From: JAWWOL01 sp033851545
GTDB taxonomy: Bacteria > Actinomycetota > Actinomycetes > JAWWOL01
Direction: 5' to 3'
DNA length: 64,000 bases
Assembly: GCA_033851545.1 (NCBI GenBank)
Contig: JAWWOO010000040.1
Span: 75,610 to 139,609 of the forward strand
Part shown: positions 24,659 through 33,815 of the stretch, one piece after another
How the letters are laid out: the number at the start of each line of letters is the position of its first letter
How positions within the stretch are numbered: the first letter of the stretch is position 1
Program-made: the position numbers and the translations under genes
Notes under the pieces: model-generated
Databases searched by the model: none
Told to the model about the DNA's origin: nothing
The model's input: only the letters and a program-made list of their open reading frames with translations

Positions 24659-24674
24659 GTAACACGGTTGTTAC
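24659..24674. promoter_or_regulatory. GlnR-like inverted repeat
   Basis: GTAACACGGTTGTTAC is a perfect inverted repeat (GTAAC-N6-GTTAC) in the 253-base gap between divergent genes. It has the AC-N9-AC spacing of actinobacterial GlnR boxes. It lies 95 bases before the chemoreceptor start and 144 bases before the membrane protein start. Another TA-containing operator type is possible. Confidence 0.35.
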
Positions 24675-24768
24675 ATAGATTGGCCTAGTCCTCTGGCCTG
24701 GTCCGTCCGATGGGGATGCAAGTGGCTGAGTTCTGGATGCCACGCGGGCCGACGACGAGGGTGCCGAA

Positions 24769-26406
24769 ATGCGCTTGATCACGCTGTTCACCAACCGCCG
24801 CTTCCGAACCAAGCTGATGATCTCGTTCATCACGATCGCGAGCCTGAGCGCGATCGGCGGCGTGTACGGCCTGGTCGTCCAGGGCCAGCTCACCTCCGCG
24901 GTGGACCGGTCGTACAACGACAGCCTGCTGCCCATCGTCTCCCTCGACGCGGCGCAGCTGGCGGCGGTGAACAGCCGCAGCCAGATCGTCCAGGCGCTGA
25001 GCTCGAAGGAGGACCTGCGCAGCTTTGCGACGTCCGCGTTGCTCTTCGGCGACCAGGCGGTGGCGACCGACCTGGCCGCGATGGCGAAGCACAAGCTGAG
25101 CACCGAGGAGCTCCGTGACCTCACCGGACTGCGAACAGCGCTGGCGGCCTACGACGGCAAGATGAAGAAGTTCATCGCGCTGCCGATCGGTCAGTCGGCC
25201 GAGAACCTCGGGAGCTCCGCGACGACCTATTACACGCCGGTGAAGGACGCGTTCGGCAAGCTGAGCCAGACCACGATCGACACCACCAAGGCCCGGCACC
25301 GAAGCGCCGTCGCCACCGCGCGCACCGCCAGGAACACCTCCATTGGCCTGCTGGTGCTGGCCTTTCTCGCCGCCGGGGTCAGCAGCTATCTGATGACGCG
25401 GCTCATCGGCCGGCCGATCGTCAAGAGCTCCCAGCTGCTGCTCGCTGTCGCAGAAGGCGACTTGACCCAGCGGGTGAACGGCCAGGGCGATGACGAAATT
25501 GCCTGGATGGGGCAGTCGCTGGACAAGGCGCTGGACATGATGTCCCGTACGGTGCGGGGGATTGACGAGTCGGTGACGGTGCTGGCGTCGTCGTCGGAGG
25601 AGTTGGCGGCGGTGTCCCAGCAGCTGGCGTCGGGTGCTGAGGAGACCTCGGCGCAGGCGGGTGCGGTGTCGTCGTCGGTGACGCAGGTCAATGCGCACGT
25701 GCATTCGGTGGCGTCTTCGGCGGAGGAGATGGGCGCGTCGATCCGGGAGATCGCCCGGAATGCGCATGATGCGGCGCAGGTGGCGGCGAATGCGGCCCGG
25801 ATGTCGGACGAGGCGATGGGCACGGTGGCCAGGTTGGGGGCGAGCTCGTCGGAGATCGGGCAGGTGGTGAAGGTGATCTCGAGCATCGCCGAGCAGACCC
25901 ACCTGTTGGCGTTGAACGCGACGATCGAGGCGTCCCGGGCGGGAGAGGCTGGGCGTGGTTTTGCGGTGGTGGCGCATGAGGTGAAGGAGTTGGCGACGGA
26001 GACGGCGAAGGCGACGGAGAGCATTGAGCCGTTGATCCGGGCGTTGCAGGGGGAGTCGAAGGCGGTGACCGACGTGTTCTCGGCGATCCAGACGATCGTC
26101 GGTTCGATTCTCGAGGCGCAGTCGACGATCGCGTCGGCGGTGGAGGAGCAGACCGCGACGACGAACGCGATCGCGCAGTCGATCGCGGAGGCGGCCAGTG
26201 GGTCCGGGGAGATCGCCCGGAACATCACCGGGGTGGCGGACGGGGCGCAGTCCACCTCGGGTGGGGCGATCAACACGCAGAAGGCGGCCCGAGAGCTGGC
26301 CGAGATCGCCGCCCGCTTGCAGTCCCAGGTCGACCAGTTCCGGTTCGACCGGACCAGCGACCACACCGACACCGATGCCGAGGACGGGCAGGTCGTCAGC
26401 GTCTGA
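24769..26406 (+). CDS. Methyl-accepting chemotaxis protein
   Basis: A 545-residue transmembrane chemoreceptor. Membrane helices are at about residues 16-37 and 189-208, enclosing a roughly 150-residue extracytoplasmic four-helix-bundle-type sensor domain. A HAMP linker (RLIGRPIVKSSQLLLAVAEG) follows at about 209-262, then a long helical signalling domain. Its hairpin tip reads IAEQTHLLALNATIEASRAG with EAGRGFAVVAHEVKEL after it, the CheA/CheW contact region; a His replaces the more usual Asn after QT. Ligand unknown. The signalling domain uses noticeably different codons from the rest of the gene. Its presence fits csrA, fliW and cheX 20 kb further on. Confidence 0.93.
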   Translation: MRLITLFTNRRFRTKLMISFITIASLSAIGGVYGLVVQGQLTSAVDRSYNDSLLPIVSLDAAQLAAVNSRSQIVQALSSKEDLRSFATSALLFGDQAVATDLAAMAKHKLSTEELRDLTGLRTALAAYDGKMKKFIALPIGQSAENLGSSATTYYTPVKDAFGKLSQTTIDTTKARHRSAVATARTARNTSIGLLVLAFLAAGVSSYLMTRLIGRPIVKSSQLLLAVAEGDLTQRVNGQGDDEIAWMGQSLDKALDMMSRTVRGIDESVTVLASSSEELAAVSQQLASGAEETSAQAGAVSSSVTQVNAHVHSVASSAEEMGASIREIARNAHDAAQVAANAARMSDEAMGTVARLGASSSEIGQVVKVISSIAEQTHLLALNATIEASRAGEAGRGFAVVAHEVKELATETAKATESIEPLIRALQGESKAVTDVFSAIQTIVGSILEAQSTIASAVEEQTATTNAIAQSIAEAASGSGEIARNITGVADGAQSTSGGAINTQKAARELAEIAARLQSQVDQFRFDRTSDHTDTDAEDGQVVSV

Positions 26407-26482
26407 GGCGACCCGGTGTCACGAGGCCTCAAGACACGTTGCGCCAATCGAGTGAACTTGGCCACGGAGAGTGATAATCGGC

Positions 26483-26515
26483 TTAAGTCGTCGCCTGATT
26501 TGTCCAGTTAAGTCG
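26483..26515. repeat. Direct repeat TTAAGTCG in AT-richer intergenic region
   Basis: TTAAGTCG occurs at 26483-26490 and 26508-26515, 25 bases apart, in the 230-base gap between the chemoreceptor gene and the next gene. The gap is visibly AT-richer than its surroundings. The repeats may be activator half-sites or promoter parts for the secreted protein downstream. Confidence 0.35.
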
Positions 26516-26636
26516 AAATTCATCGCAGAGAGTAACCAACCCGGTATTTCGTCTTTCTCAGCGGACTGTTAGCGTCCAGCCATCCGGCGTGTTTGTCGAA
26601 GGGGTCGACAACCGCCGCCTGAGGGAGGGGACCATC

Positions 26637-29600
26637 ATGCGAGGACGTCTTCGGCGCCGTTGGATCGCGGGTATCACGCCGGTCGCTCTGCTGCTGGGCA
26701 CCGCCGTGGCGCTACCCACCGTGGCCGTCGCAGACGTGGTCACCAACCAGACCGACAACATGCGGTCGTCCTGGGACCAGAACGAGCCGGGCCTGAGCCC
26801 GTCGTCCGTGGCCGCGTCCGACTTCGGCCAGCTGTTCTCGACCCAGCTCAACGGTCAGGTCTACGCCAACCAGCTGGTCGTCAAGAACACCCTCATCGCC
26901 GCGACCGCCAACGACTACGTCTACGGCCTCGACCCGGACACCGGCGCCATCATCTGGCAGCGCAACGTCGGGCCCGCCTGGCCCTCCTCCGTCCTCGGCT
27001 GTGGCGACCTCACGCCCAACATCGGCATCACCAGCACCCCGGTCTACGACTCCGTCACGCAGTCGGTCTACTTCGTCGCCAAGGTCAACGACGGCGCCGA
27101 CCTGCAGCACCCCAACATCTACATGCACTCGATCGACCCGGTCACCGGTGCCGAGCGCTCCGGCTGGCCGGTGAAGATCGGTGGCCACCCGAGCAACGAC
27201 CCCACCCGCACCTTCGACGCCGAGACGTCCGGTCAGCGGGCCGGCCTGCTGCTGCTCGACGGCGTGGTCTATGCCGCGTTCGCGAGCCACTGCGACTACG
27301 GCTCGTACGTCGGCTATGTAGCCGGCGTGAAGACGACGACCGCGGCGATGACCGCGCTGTGGTCGGACGAGGTCGGCACCTCCAACGGCGAGGGCGGCAT
27401 CTGGCAGTCCGGCGCAGGTCTGGTCTCCGACGGCCCCGGCCGCATCTTCCTGGCCACCGGCAACGGGTTGTCGCCCGCGCCCGGCCCTGGCAACGCACCG
27501 CCGAGCCACCTCGCCGAGTCGGTCGTGCGGCTGCAGGTCAACGGTGACGGCACCCTCACCGCCAAGGACTTCTTCAGCCCCACCAACAACGCCAAGCTCG
27601 ACCAGAACGACACCGACTTCGGCTCGGGCGGCCCGATCGCGTTGCCGGACCAGTTCGGCACCCCTGCCCATCCCCACCTGCTGATCCAGGACGGCAAGGA
27701 AGGCCGGATCTTCCTGCTGGACAGGGACAATCTCGGCGGCAACGCCCAGGGACCCGGCGGTACGGACGCCTCGATCGGTGCCCCGGTGGGACCGGTCGGT
27801 GGCATGTGGGGGCACTTCGCCCTCTGGGGCGGCGACGGCGGCTACGTCTACGACATCGAGAACGGCAGCTACGTCCGTGCGCTCAAGATCGGCGTCGACG
27901 GCAACGGCCTGCCCGTACTCTCCTCTGCCGGTCACACCAACCAGCTGTACGGCTACACCTCCGGTTCGCCCCAGGTCACCTCGAACGGCACGACGTCCGG
28001 CTCCGCTGTGGTGTGGGAGGTCTACAGCAGTGGCGGGAGTGGGGCCAACGGGGTTCTCCAGGCCTACAACGCGCTTCCGGTCAGTGGTGTGCTCAAGCTG
28101 ATCTGGTCCGCGCCCATCGGCACCGCGGCCAAGTTCACCACGCCGTCGACCAACAACGGCCGGGTCTATGTCGGCACGCGTGACGGCAAGGTCCTGGCGT
28201 ACGGCCGGCCCACCACGTCATCGCTCACCGGGTCGCCCACCGACTTCGGCAGCGTCGACATTGGCTCGACAGGCAACAAGACCGTCACCGTGACCGCTGC
28301 CCGATCCACCACCATCACCGGGATCTCCACCGCCGCGCCGTTCGGCGTGACGCCGCCCACGCTGCCGGTCACCCTCAACGCCGGCCAGACCCTGAGCGTG
28401 CCGGTCACGTTCACCCCGACCGTCACCGGAGGCGCTGACGCCAGCCTCAGCTTCGTGACGAGCGCGGGCACGGTGCCGTTCGACGTTCATGGGACCGGAA
28501 CCAAGCCCGGGCTGGGCTCGACGCCGGCCACGCTCGACTTCGGCACCGTGCCGACCGGGGCGTACAAGACGCAGAGCGTCAGCATCACCAACACCGGTAC
28601 GTCCTCCCTGACCATCACCGGTTCGACGGCGCCGACCGGGGCCTTTGCCGCCACCGGCTTCCCGGCGGTCGGCTCGACGCTGGCTGCCGGAGCGTCCGTG
28701 TCGGTCTCGGTGACCTACACCCCGTCGACGGCCGGCTCCGACACCGGTTCGCTCGGGGTCGCCAGCGATGCCGGCAACGTCACGGTGCCCCTCGTCGGCA
28801 CCGCGGTGACCGGTTCCGCCCACCTGTCGATCACGCCGAACCCGCTGGACTTCGGGTCGGTCGTGGTCGGGCAGTCCAAGACGCAGACCTTCACCATCTC
28901 CAACACCGGCAACATCCAGCTGACCCTGACCAAGGCTGCGCCGCCGTCGGGACAGTTCACGACCGCAACGCCGGTGTCCGAGGGGCAGACCATCGCCCCC
29001 GGTGACTCCGTCCTGCAGTCGATCACCTTCAAGCCCGCTGTGGCTGGAGCTGCTGCGGAGCAGTACTCCATCACTGGCGACGACGGCCAGGGCCCGATCC
29101 TGGAGAAGTTCACCGGCACCGGTGTGGCGTCGTCGGCCGGGGCCATCCCGTCGCCCGTCGCGGGCGGCTGGCAGCTCAACGGCTCCGCGGCGCTCAGCGG
29201 CAGTGACCTGGTCCTGACGCCGGCCACCGCCAACGTCGCCGGTGACGCGGTCTACCCGACCCCGGTGATGACCAACGGGCTGCACGTGCACTTCACCGCG
29301 CAGCTCAGCGGCGGCAGCGGCGGTTCCGGGCTGACGTTCAGCTTGCTCGACCCGACCAAGAACAGCAGCACCTCCCTCGGCCAGTCCGGTGATGCTCTGG
29401 GCTACGGGTCGCTCACCGGCATCACCGTCGCTCTGGACACCGTCAAGAACGGCGTCGATCCGTCAGCCAACTTCGCCGGTGTCGGCGATGGCAGTGCGGA
29501 CCTGCCGAAGTACGACGCGATCAAGTGGGCCAACTACCAGAACCTCGCCGCCTCCCTGCGTACGGGCACGCACGGCGTCGACATCACCATCGCCGGCCAG

Positions 29601-30371
29601 CTCCTCACGGTCAGCATCGACGGAGGGACTGCCTTCAAGGCCACCATGGGGCACCTCGGGACGACAGCGCTGCTGGCCTTCACCGCCGGCAATGGCACCC
29701 TGACCGACGTCCACACGGTCCGCAATGTCACGATCACCGCGGCCGGAGGGACGACGGGGCCGACAACCGTGACCTTGCCGGCACCGACGGCGGCGGGCTG
29801 GGTCCGCAACGGTACGGCAGTGCTCTCCGGCACCGACCTGATGCTGACCAAGGCAGGGCAGGCGCACGTGGCCGGCTCGTCGTTCTACGGCACGCCGATC
29901 CCGACCACCTCGATCCACGCCACCTTCACCGAGTCGATCGCCAACGGCGGCAGCCAGGACGGCGAGACGTTCACCCTGGTCGACGCCAGCAAGTCGACCG
30001 CTGCTGCGCTCGGCGGCCGCGACGGCGGGCTCGGCTTCGCCGGCATCCCCGGCATCACCGTCGCGATGGACACCTGGCAGGAGACCGGCGAGCCCTCGGC
30101 CAACTTCATCGGCATCGCCACCGGCGCCAACGCCTCGGGTCTGCCTGCCTACCAGGCGACCACGACCAACATCCCCAACCTGCGCTGGCAGACCAACGTG
30201 ATCGACGTGGTCGTCGGCAGCGGCAAGGTGACGGTCTCGGTCAACGGGGTGCAGAAGCTGTCGCTGAACGTGACGTTGCCCAGCCAGGTCTACGCCGGGT
30301 TCACCGCCGGCTCCAGCGTCCACACCGACGACCACGTCGTACGGGGCGTGACCATCACGGCGCTGCAGTAG
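26637..30371 (+). CDS. Secreted PQQ-like propeller, ASH and lectin-domain protein
   Basis: A 1244-residue exported protein. Residues 1-33 form a signal peptide (basic RGRLRRR start, cut near AVA-D). Residues about 45-520 form a PQQ-dehydrogenase-like beta-propeller (NDYVYGLDPDTGAIIWQRNV, VYVGTRDGKVLAYG) without evidence for catalytic residues. Three ASH-type Ig modules follow (about 525-830), each with LDFGxVxxG and ITNTG patterns. Two L-type-lectin-like modules end the protein (about 835-1040 and 1045-1244), each with GW-(Q/V)-x-NGxAxLSGxDLxLT, ITVAxDT and PSANFxG. The layout suggests a surface adhesin or polysaccharide-binding protein. RBS GAGGGAGGGG stands just before the ATG. Confidence 0.82.
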   Translation: MRGRLRRRWIAGITPVALLLGTAVALPTVAVADVVTNQTDNMRSSWDQNEPGLSPSSVAASDFGQLFSTQLNGQVYANQLVVKNTLIAATANDYVYGLDPDTGAIIWQRNVGPAWPSSVLGCGDLTPNIGITSTPVYDSVTQSVYFVAKVNDGADLQHPNIYMHSIDPVTGAERSGWPVKIGGHPSNDPTRTFDAETSGQRAGLLLLDGVVYAAFASHCDYGSYVGYVAGVKTTTAAMTALWSDEVGTSNGEGGIWQSGAGLVSDGPGRIFLATGNGLSPAPGPGNAPPSHLAESVVRLQVNGDGTLTAKDFFSPTNNAKLDQNDTDFGSGGPIALPDQFGTPAHPHLLIQDGKEGRIFLLDRDNLGGNAQGPGGTDASIGAPVGPVGGMWGHFALWGGDGGYVYDIENGSYVRALKIGVDGNGLPVLSSAGHTNQLYGYTSGSPQVTSNGTTSGSAVVWEVYSSGGSGANGVLQAYNALPVSGVLKLIWSAPIGTAAKFTTPSTNNGRVYVGTRDGKVLAYGRPTTSSLTGSPTDFGSVDIGSTGNKTVTVTAARSTTITGISTAAPFGVTPPTLPVTLNAGQTLSVPVTFTPTVTGGADASLSFVTSAGTVPFDVHGTGTKPGLGSTPATLDFGTVPTGAYKTQSVSITNTGTSSLTITGSTAPTGAFAATGFPAVGSTLAAGASVSVSVTYTPSTAGSDTGSLGVASDAGNVTVPLVGTAVTGSAHLSITPNPLDFGSVVVGQSKTQTFTISNTGNIQLTLTKAAPPSGQFTTATPVSEGQTIAPGDSVLQSITFKPAVAGAAAEQYSITGDDGQGPILEKFTGTGVASSAGAIPSPVAGGWQLNGSAALSGSDLVLTPATANVAGDAVYPTPVMTNGLHVHFTAQLSGGSGGSGLTFSLLDPTKNSSTSLGQSGDALGYGSLTGITVALDTVKNGVDPSANFAGVGDGSADLPKYDAIKWANYQNLAASLRTGTHGVDITIAGQLLTVSIDGGTAFKATMGHLGTTALLAFTAGNGTLTDVHTVRNVTITAAGGTTGPTTVTLPAPTAAGWVRNGTAVLSGTDLMLTKAGQAHVAGSSFYGTPIPTTSIHATFTESIANGGSQDGETFTLVDASKSTAAALGGRDGGLGFAGIPGITVAMDTWQETGEPSANFIGIATGANASGLPAYQATTTNIPNLRWQTNVIDVVVGSGKVTVSVNGVQKLSLNVTLPSQVYAGFTAGSSVHTDDHVVRGVTITALQ

Positions 30372-30412
30372 CTGCTTGGTGAGAGGCCGGGCTTCGCCGG
30401 ACGATCTAAGGC

Positions 30413-30418
30413 TATGAT
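30413..30418 (+). promoter_or_regulatory. Candidate -10 box
   Basis: TATGAT, one mismatch from the -10 consensus, lies 42 bases before the GTG start of the DUF6421 gene. No good -35 box is visible at 17 bases upstream. Confidence 0.3.
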
Positions 30419-30459
30419 CCTCGCGTACGGGAAGAACCCCGGCTGGCGGGAGCCTTACG

Positions 30460-32556
30460 GTGAAGATTCTTGCGAGCGTGCTCTTCGACGAGAGCCATGC
30501 CAATGCGTGGAGCATCCGCCCCGGCATGCCTGAGCGGATGAATCCAGCCAATCCTGGGGACTCGAGCTACCAGCAGGCCGCCGAGCTGTTGCGGCACCGG
30601 GGTCACGACGTGACGCCGCAGGTGGAGGGGTTGCTGACCGACGCGGCGCTGGCCCCGTACGACGTGCTGGTGCTGCCGCACCCCTCCGAGCCGCAGTGGG
30701 AACGGACGACATGGCTCGGCTCTCCGGTGCTGACCGCCGACGAGATCGGGGCGGTCGAGCGCTTCGTCCGCGCCGGCGGCGGGCTGATCGTGCTGGGCGA
30801 GTGCGACCAGGACAAGTACGGCAACAACCTCAACGAGCTGCTGGGCCGGTTCGGGGTGCGGATCATCACCACGACCGTGCAGGACAAGCACAACCACAAC
30901 GGGGTGGCGACCTGGGTGCTCGCCGACCTGGTGCCGCACCCGGTGTTGGCCAGCGAGGACCTGCTGGCGGGGGTCGGCGGAGCGTGCTTCTACCGGGCCG
31001 GCGTGATCGAGGCCGCTGACGCCCAGGTGCTCGCCCGTACGTCGCGGACCGCCGACCCGGCCGGGCTTCCGCTCGCGGTCACCGTCGAGCCGGGGGCAGG
31101 GCGGGTCGCGGTGTTCGCCGACTCGGACCTGTTCGGCGACGACTCGATCGAGGACTACCAGCACGCCGAGCTGTGGGCCAACACGGTCGCCTGGGTAGCC
31201 GGCGGCCGCATCGACAGCCGCAAGCCGATGCCGCATGCCGATGCCACGGTGGTCGCGGACGATCCGGCATGGCTCGGGCTCAAGTCGGCGGTCACGGCGC
31301 TCCGGGCCGGCCAGGTCAAGGACGGGTCGGTGTCCCCAGAGCTGCTCGACCTCGACGCGGCACGTGCTCTGTTGACCGAGATCGTCGGTCACGTAGCAAA
31401 TCTCGCCCCGCGGTTCCCGCATGACGCTGCCTATCTCACCCAGGTCTGCGCGGACCTGGAGCGCTGGGCGAGGGACGGTTTCGGTGTGCCGGACTTCCTG
31501 GACTCGTTGCTGGAGTTCCGGCCCGACCTGCAGCGTGTCGACGGCCGAGAGCACCTGGTGCTGTTCCCGATGTACACGCAGAACGGCAACCCCAACCGCA
31601 ACCTCGAGGCGCTGCTGATCCGGGTGATGTGGCCGTCGTGGCTGGCCGACGTCGAGAGCGGCGGCTACGACAACTCGATGTTCGTGCCGATCACCTTCGT
31701 CGACTTCACCGAGGGCTACGCGACGCACTCGGCGGTGCTGTTCCCGGAGACGGTGGCCGTCCGGGAGGTGCCGCGGTTCCGCTGGGGTGGCATCTTCTGC
31801 GACCGCGAAGCGGCCCGGTTCCGCACCGTGAGCACCGCCGCAGCGGAGACGTTGCGGCTCGCCGTGCCGCCGGACGCCGCACGCCTGCTGGGCAACCAGG
31901 ACCTCGCGCAGGGCACCTTCGCCCTGTGGGACCTCGTCCACGACCGGACGCACAGCCACGGTGACCTGCCGTTCGACCCGTTCATGATCAAGCAGCGGAT
32001 GCCGTTCTGGATGTACGCCCTGGAGGAGCTGCGGTGTGACCTCAACGCGTTCCGCTCGGCGCTTTCTCTCGAGGCGGACGGGGTCCCATACGCGCGGCTC
32101 GTCCGCCATGCCATCGTCTTCGACCGGCTTTTCCGGTTCCCGATCACCGGGACGCGGGTGCGCAACTACGACGGGCTGGGCGGGCAGCTGCTGTTCGCCT
32201 ACCTGCACCGGGCCGACGTCCTGCACTGGACCGACAACGCGCTCTCCCTCGACTGGCCCCGGCTCCCCGGCGCCGTGACCGGGCTGTGCGACGAGGTGGA
32301 GAAGCTCTATCACGAGGGGATCGACCGTTCGAAGGTCGGCCACTGGATGGCGGCGCACGAGTTCGTCTCCCGTTACGTACCAGTGCATCCGGCCTCCGTG
32401 TGGGCGCAAGGCGTCAATGCGCTGCCCAGCCAGGACGAGCCGCGCAAGATGGTCGACGAGGTGCTCCCTGACGAGTTCCCGCTCAACGTGTTCTACGAGG
32501 CGCTGCGGCGCAAGCTGGGGGACGTCGTCGAATCGGCCGCCGGCATCACGGCATAG
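30460..32556 (+). CDS. DUF6421 family protein with N-terminal amidotransferase-like fold
   Basis: A 698-residue cytoplasmic protein of unknown function. Residues 1-250 resemble DUF4350/ThuA-like folds (ASVLFDESHANAWS, PYDVLVLPHPSEPQ, RFVRAGGGLIVLGE, RVAVFADSDLFGDD). The rest matches the actinobacterial DUF6421 family. A histidine cluster HDRTHSH (494-500) followed by EELRCD (522-527) looks like a possible metal site. The start is a GTG at 30460, the first codon of a sequence beginning KILASVLFDESH. A threonine-aldolase-like gene follows after 38 bases in the same direction and could share its transcript. Confidence 0.7.
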   Translation: MKILASVLFDESHANAWSIRPGMPERMNPANPGDSSYQQAAELLRHRGHDVTPQVEGLLTDAALAPYDVLVLPHPSEPQWERTTWLGSPVLTADEIGAVERFVRAGGGLIVLGECDQDKYGNNLNELLGRFGVRIITTTVQDKHNHNGVATWVLADLVPHPVLASEDLLAGVGGACFYRAGVIEAADAQVLARTSRTADPAGLPLAVTVEPGAGRVAVFADSDLFGDDSIEDYQHAELWANTVAWVAGGRIDSRKPMPHADATVVADDPAWLGLKSAVTALRAGQVKDGSVSPELLDLDAARALLTEIVGHVANLAPRFPHDAAYLTQVCADLERWARDGFGVPDFLDSLLEFRPDLQRVDGREHLVLFPMYTQNGNPNRNLEALLIRVMWPSWLADVESGGYDNSMFVPITFVDFTEGYATHSAVLFPETVAVREVPRFRWGGIFCDREAARFRTVSTAAAETLRLAVPPDAARLLGNQDLAQGTFALWDLVHDRTHSHGDLPFDPFMIKQRMPFWMYALEELRCDLNAFRSALSLEADGVPYARLVRHAIVFDRLFRFPITGTRVRNYDGLGGQLLFAYLHRADVLHWTDNALSLDWPRLPGAVTGLCDEVEKLYHEGIDRSKVGHWMAAHEFVSRYVPVHPASVWAQGVNALPSQDEPRKMVDEVLPDEFPLNVFYEALRRKLGDVVESAAGITA

Positions 32557-32594
32557 GCTTCCCGCGAGCCCCCTTCCCCTCGAGGAGATCCTCC

Positions 32595-33647
32595 GTGACG
32601 TTCCAGCAGCGCCATGACCCTTCGCTGCGCAGCTTTGCGAGCGACAACTACGCGGGGGTGCACCCCGAGGTGCTCGCTGCCATCGCCACTGCCAACGCCG
32701 GCCACCAGGTCGCGTACGGGGACGACGTCTACACCGAGCGGCTGCGCGAGGTGTTCCGCGGGCACTTCGGCGAGCAGGCGGAGGTCTTCCCGGTGTTCAA
32801 CGGGACCGGCGCCAACGTCGTGAGCCTGCAGGCGATGACCCGGCGCTGGGAGTCGGTGATCTGCACGGCGAGCGCGCACATCAACGTCGACGAGGGCGGG
32901 GCGCCGGAGAAGGTCGCCGGGCTCAAGCTGCTGGCCTCGCCGACGCCGTCGGGCAAGCTGACCCCGGAGCTGATCGACCAGCATGCCTGGGGTTTCGGGG
33001 ATGTGCACCGGTCGCAGCCCCGCGTCGTCTCCGTCACGCAGACGACCGAGCTCGGGACCTGCTACACCGTCGAGGAGATCGCCGCGATCTGCGACCATGC
33101 CCACGGTCTGGGGCTCCTCGTACACGTCGACGGTGCCCGGATCTCCAACGCAGCAGCAACTCTGGGCCTGCCGCTGCGCGCGTTCACCACGGACGTCGGC
33201 GTCGATGTCCTCTCCTTCGGCGGTACGAAGAACGGCCTGATGTTCGGTGAGGCGGTCGTCGTCCTCAACCCCGACGCGGTGGTCGGCGTTGCCTACCTGC
33301 GCAAGTCGGCGATGCAGCTGTCGTCCAAGATGCGCTTCGTCTCAGCGCAGCTCGAAGCTCTGCTGGAGGGGGACCTCTGGCTGCGCAACGCCACGCACTC
33401 CAACGCGATGGCGCAACGGTTGGCAGCGGCCGTGTCGGCGATCGAGGGCGTCCAGGTCGACCGGCCGGTGCAGGCCAACGCCGTGTTTGCCGTACTGCCG
33501 GCCGACGTCACGCAGCGGCTGCAGGAGAAGCACCGGTTCTACGTGTGGGACGAGCACACCGGCGAAGTCAGGTGGATGTGCTCGTTCGACACCACCGAGG
33601 CCGACATCGACGGTTTCGCCGCGGACATCAAGGCGGCCATGGCCTGA
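32595..33647 (+). CDS. Threonine aldolase-like beta-eliminating lyase
   Basis: A 350-residue PLP enzyme of the low-specificity threonine aldolase/beta-eliminating lyase group (fold type I), which would cleave L-threonine-like beta-hydroxy amino acids to glycine and an aldehyde. Seen are FASDNYAGVHPEVLAAI at the start, FNGTGANVVSLQAM for phosphate binding, VHVDGARISNAA with the Asp that contacts the pyridine nitrogen, and SFGGTKNG with the Schiff-base lysine. It starts with GTG, with GAGGAGAT just upstream. A strong hairpin follows 40 bases after the stop codon. Confidence 0.85.
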   Translation: MTFQQRHDPSLRSFASDNYAGVHPEVLAAIATANAGHQVAYGDDVYTERLREVFRGHFGEQAEVFPVFNGTGANVVSLQAMTRRWESVICTASAHINVDEGGAPEKVAGLKLLASPTPSGKLTPELIDQHAWGFGDVHRSQPRVVSVTQTTELGTCYTVEEIAAICDHAHGLGLLVHVDGARISNAAATLGLPLRAFTTDVGVDVLSFGGTKNGLMFGEAVVVLNPDAVVGVAYLRKSAMQLSSKMRFVSAQLEALLEGDLWLRNATHSNAMAQRLAAAVSAIEGVQVDRPVQANAVFAVLPADVTQRLQEKHRFYVWDEHTGEVRWMCSFDTTEADIDGFAADIKAAMA

Positions 33648-33687
33648 CGGGCCGGCGCTGGTGGCTCAGTCGGGTGGTCCCCCTGGA

Positions 33688-33726
33688 GACTCTGCGTTGC
33701 CCGTAGATCGCGGGCAACGCAGAGTC
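33688..33726. terminator. 16-bp perfect stem hairpin
   Basis: GACTCTGCGTTGCCCG (33688-33703) pairs perfectly with CGGGCAACGCAGAGTC (33711-33726) around loop TAGATCG. It stands 40 bases after the aldolase gene, in a 304-base gap. No T-run follows. It is the most stable simple hairpin I saw in the window and is a likely factor-assisted terminator. Confidence 0.75.
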
Positions 33727-33815
33727 TTCAGAAGGGCATATCGGGAGTCCCGCCGGGCTGGGGGTGGGCGGCGCTAGGCCGCCGAGCGGGCAGCCCAGAG
33801 GCAGGGGTTGCTTCT

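Noticed and set aside
24763..24770. GCCGAAAT as a sigma-28 promoter for the chemoreceptor gene
   Set aside because: It overlaps the start codon itself, too close to drive that gene.
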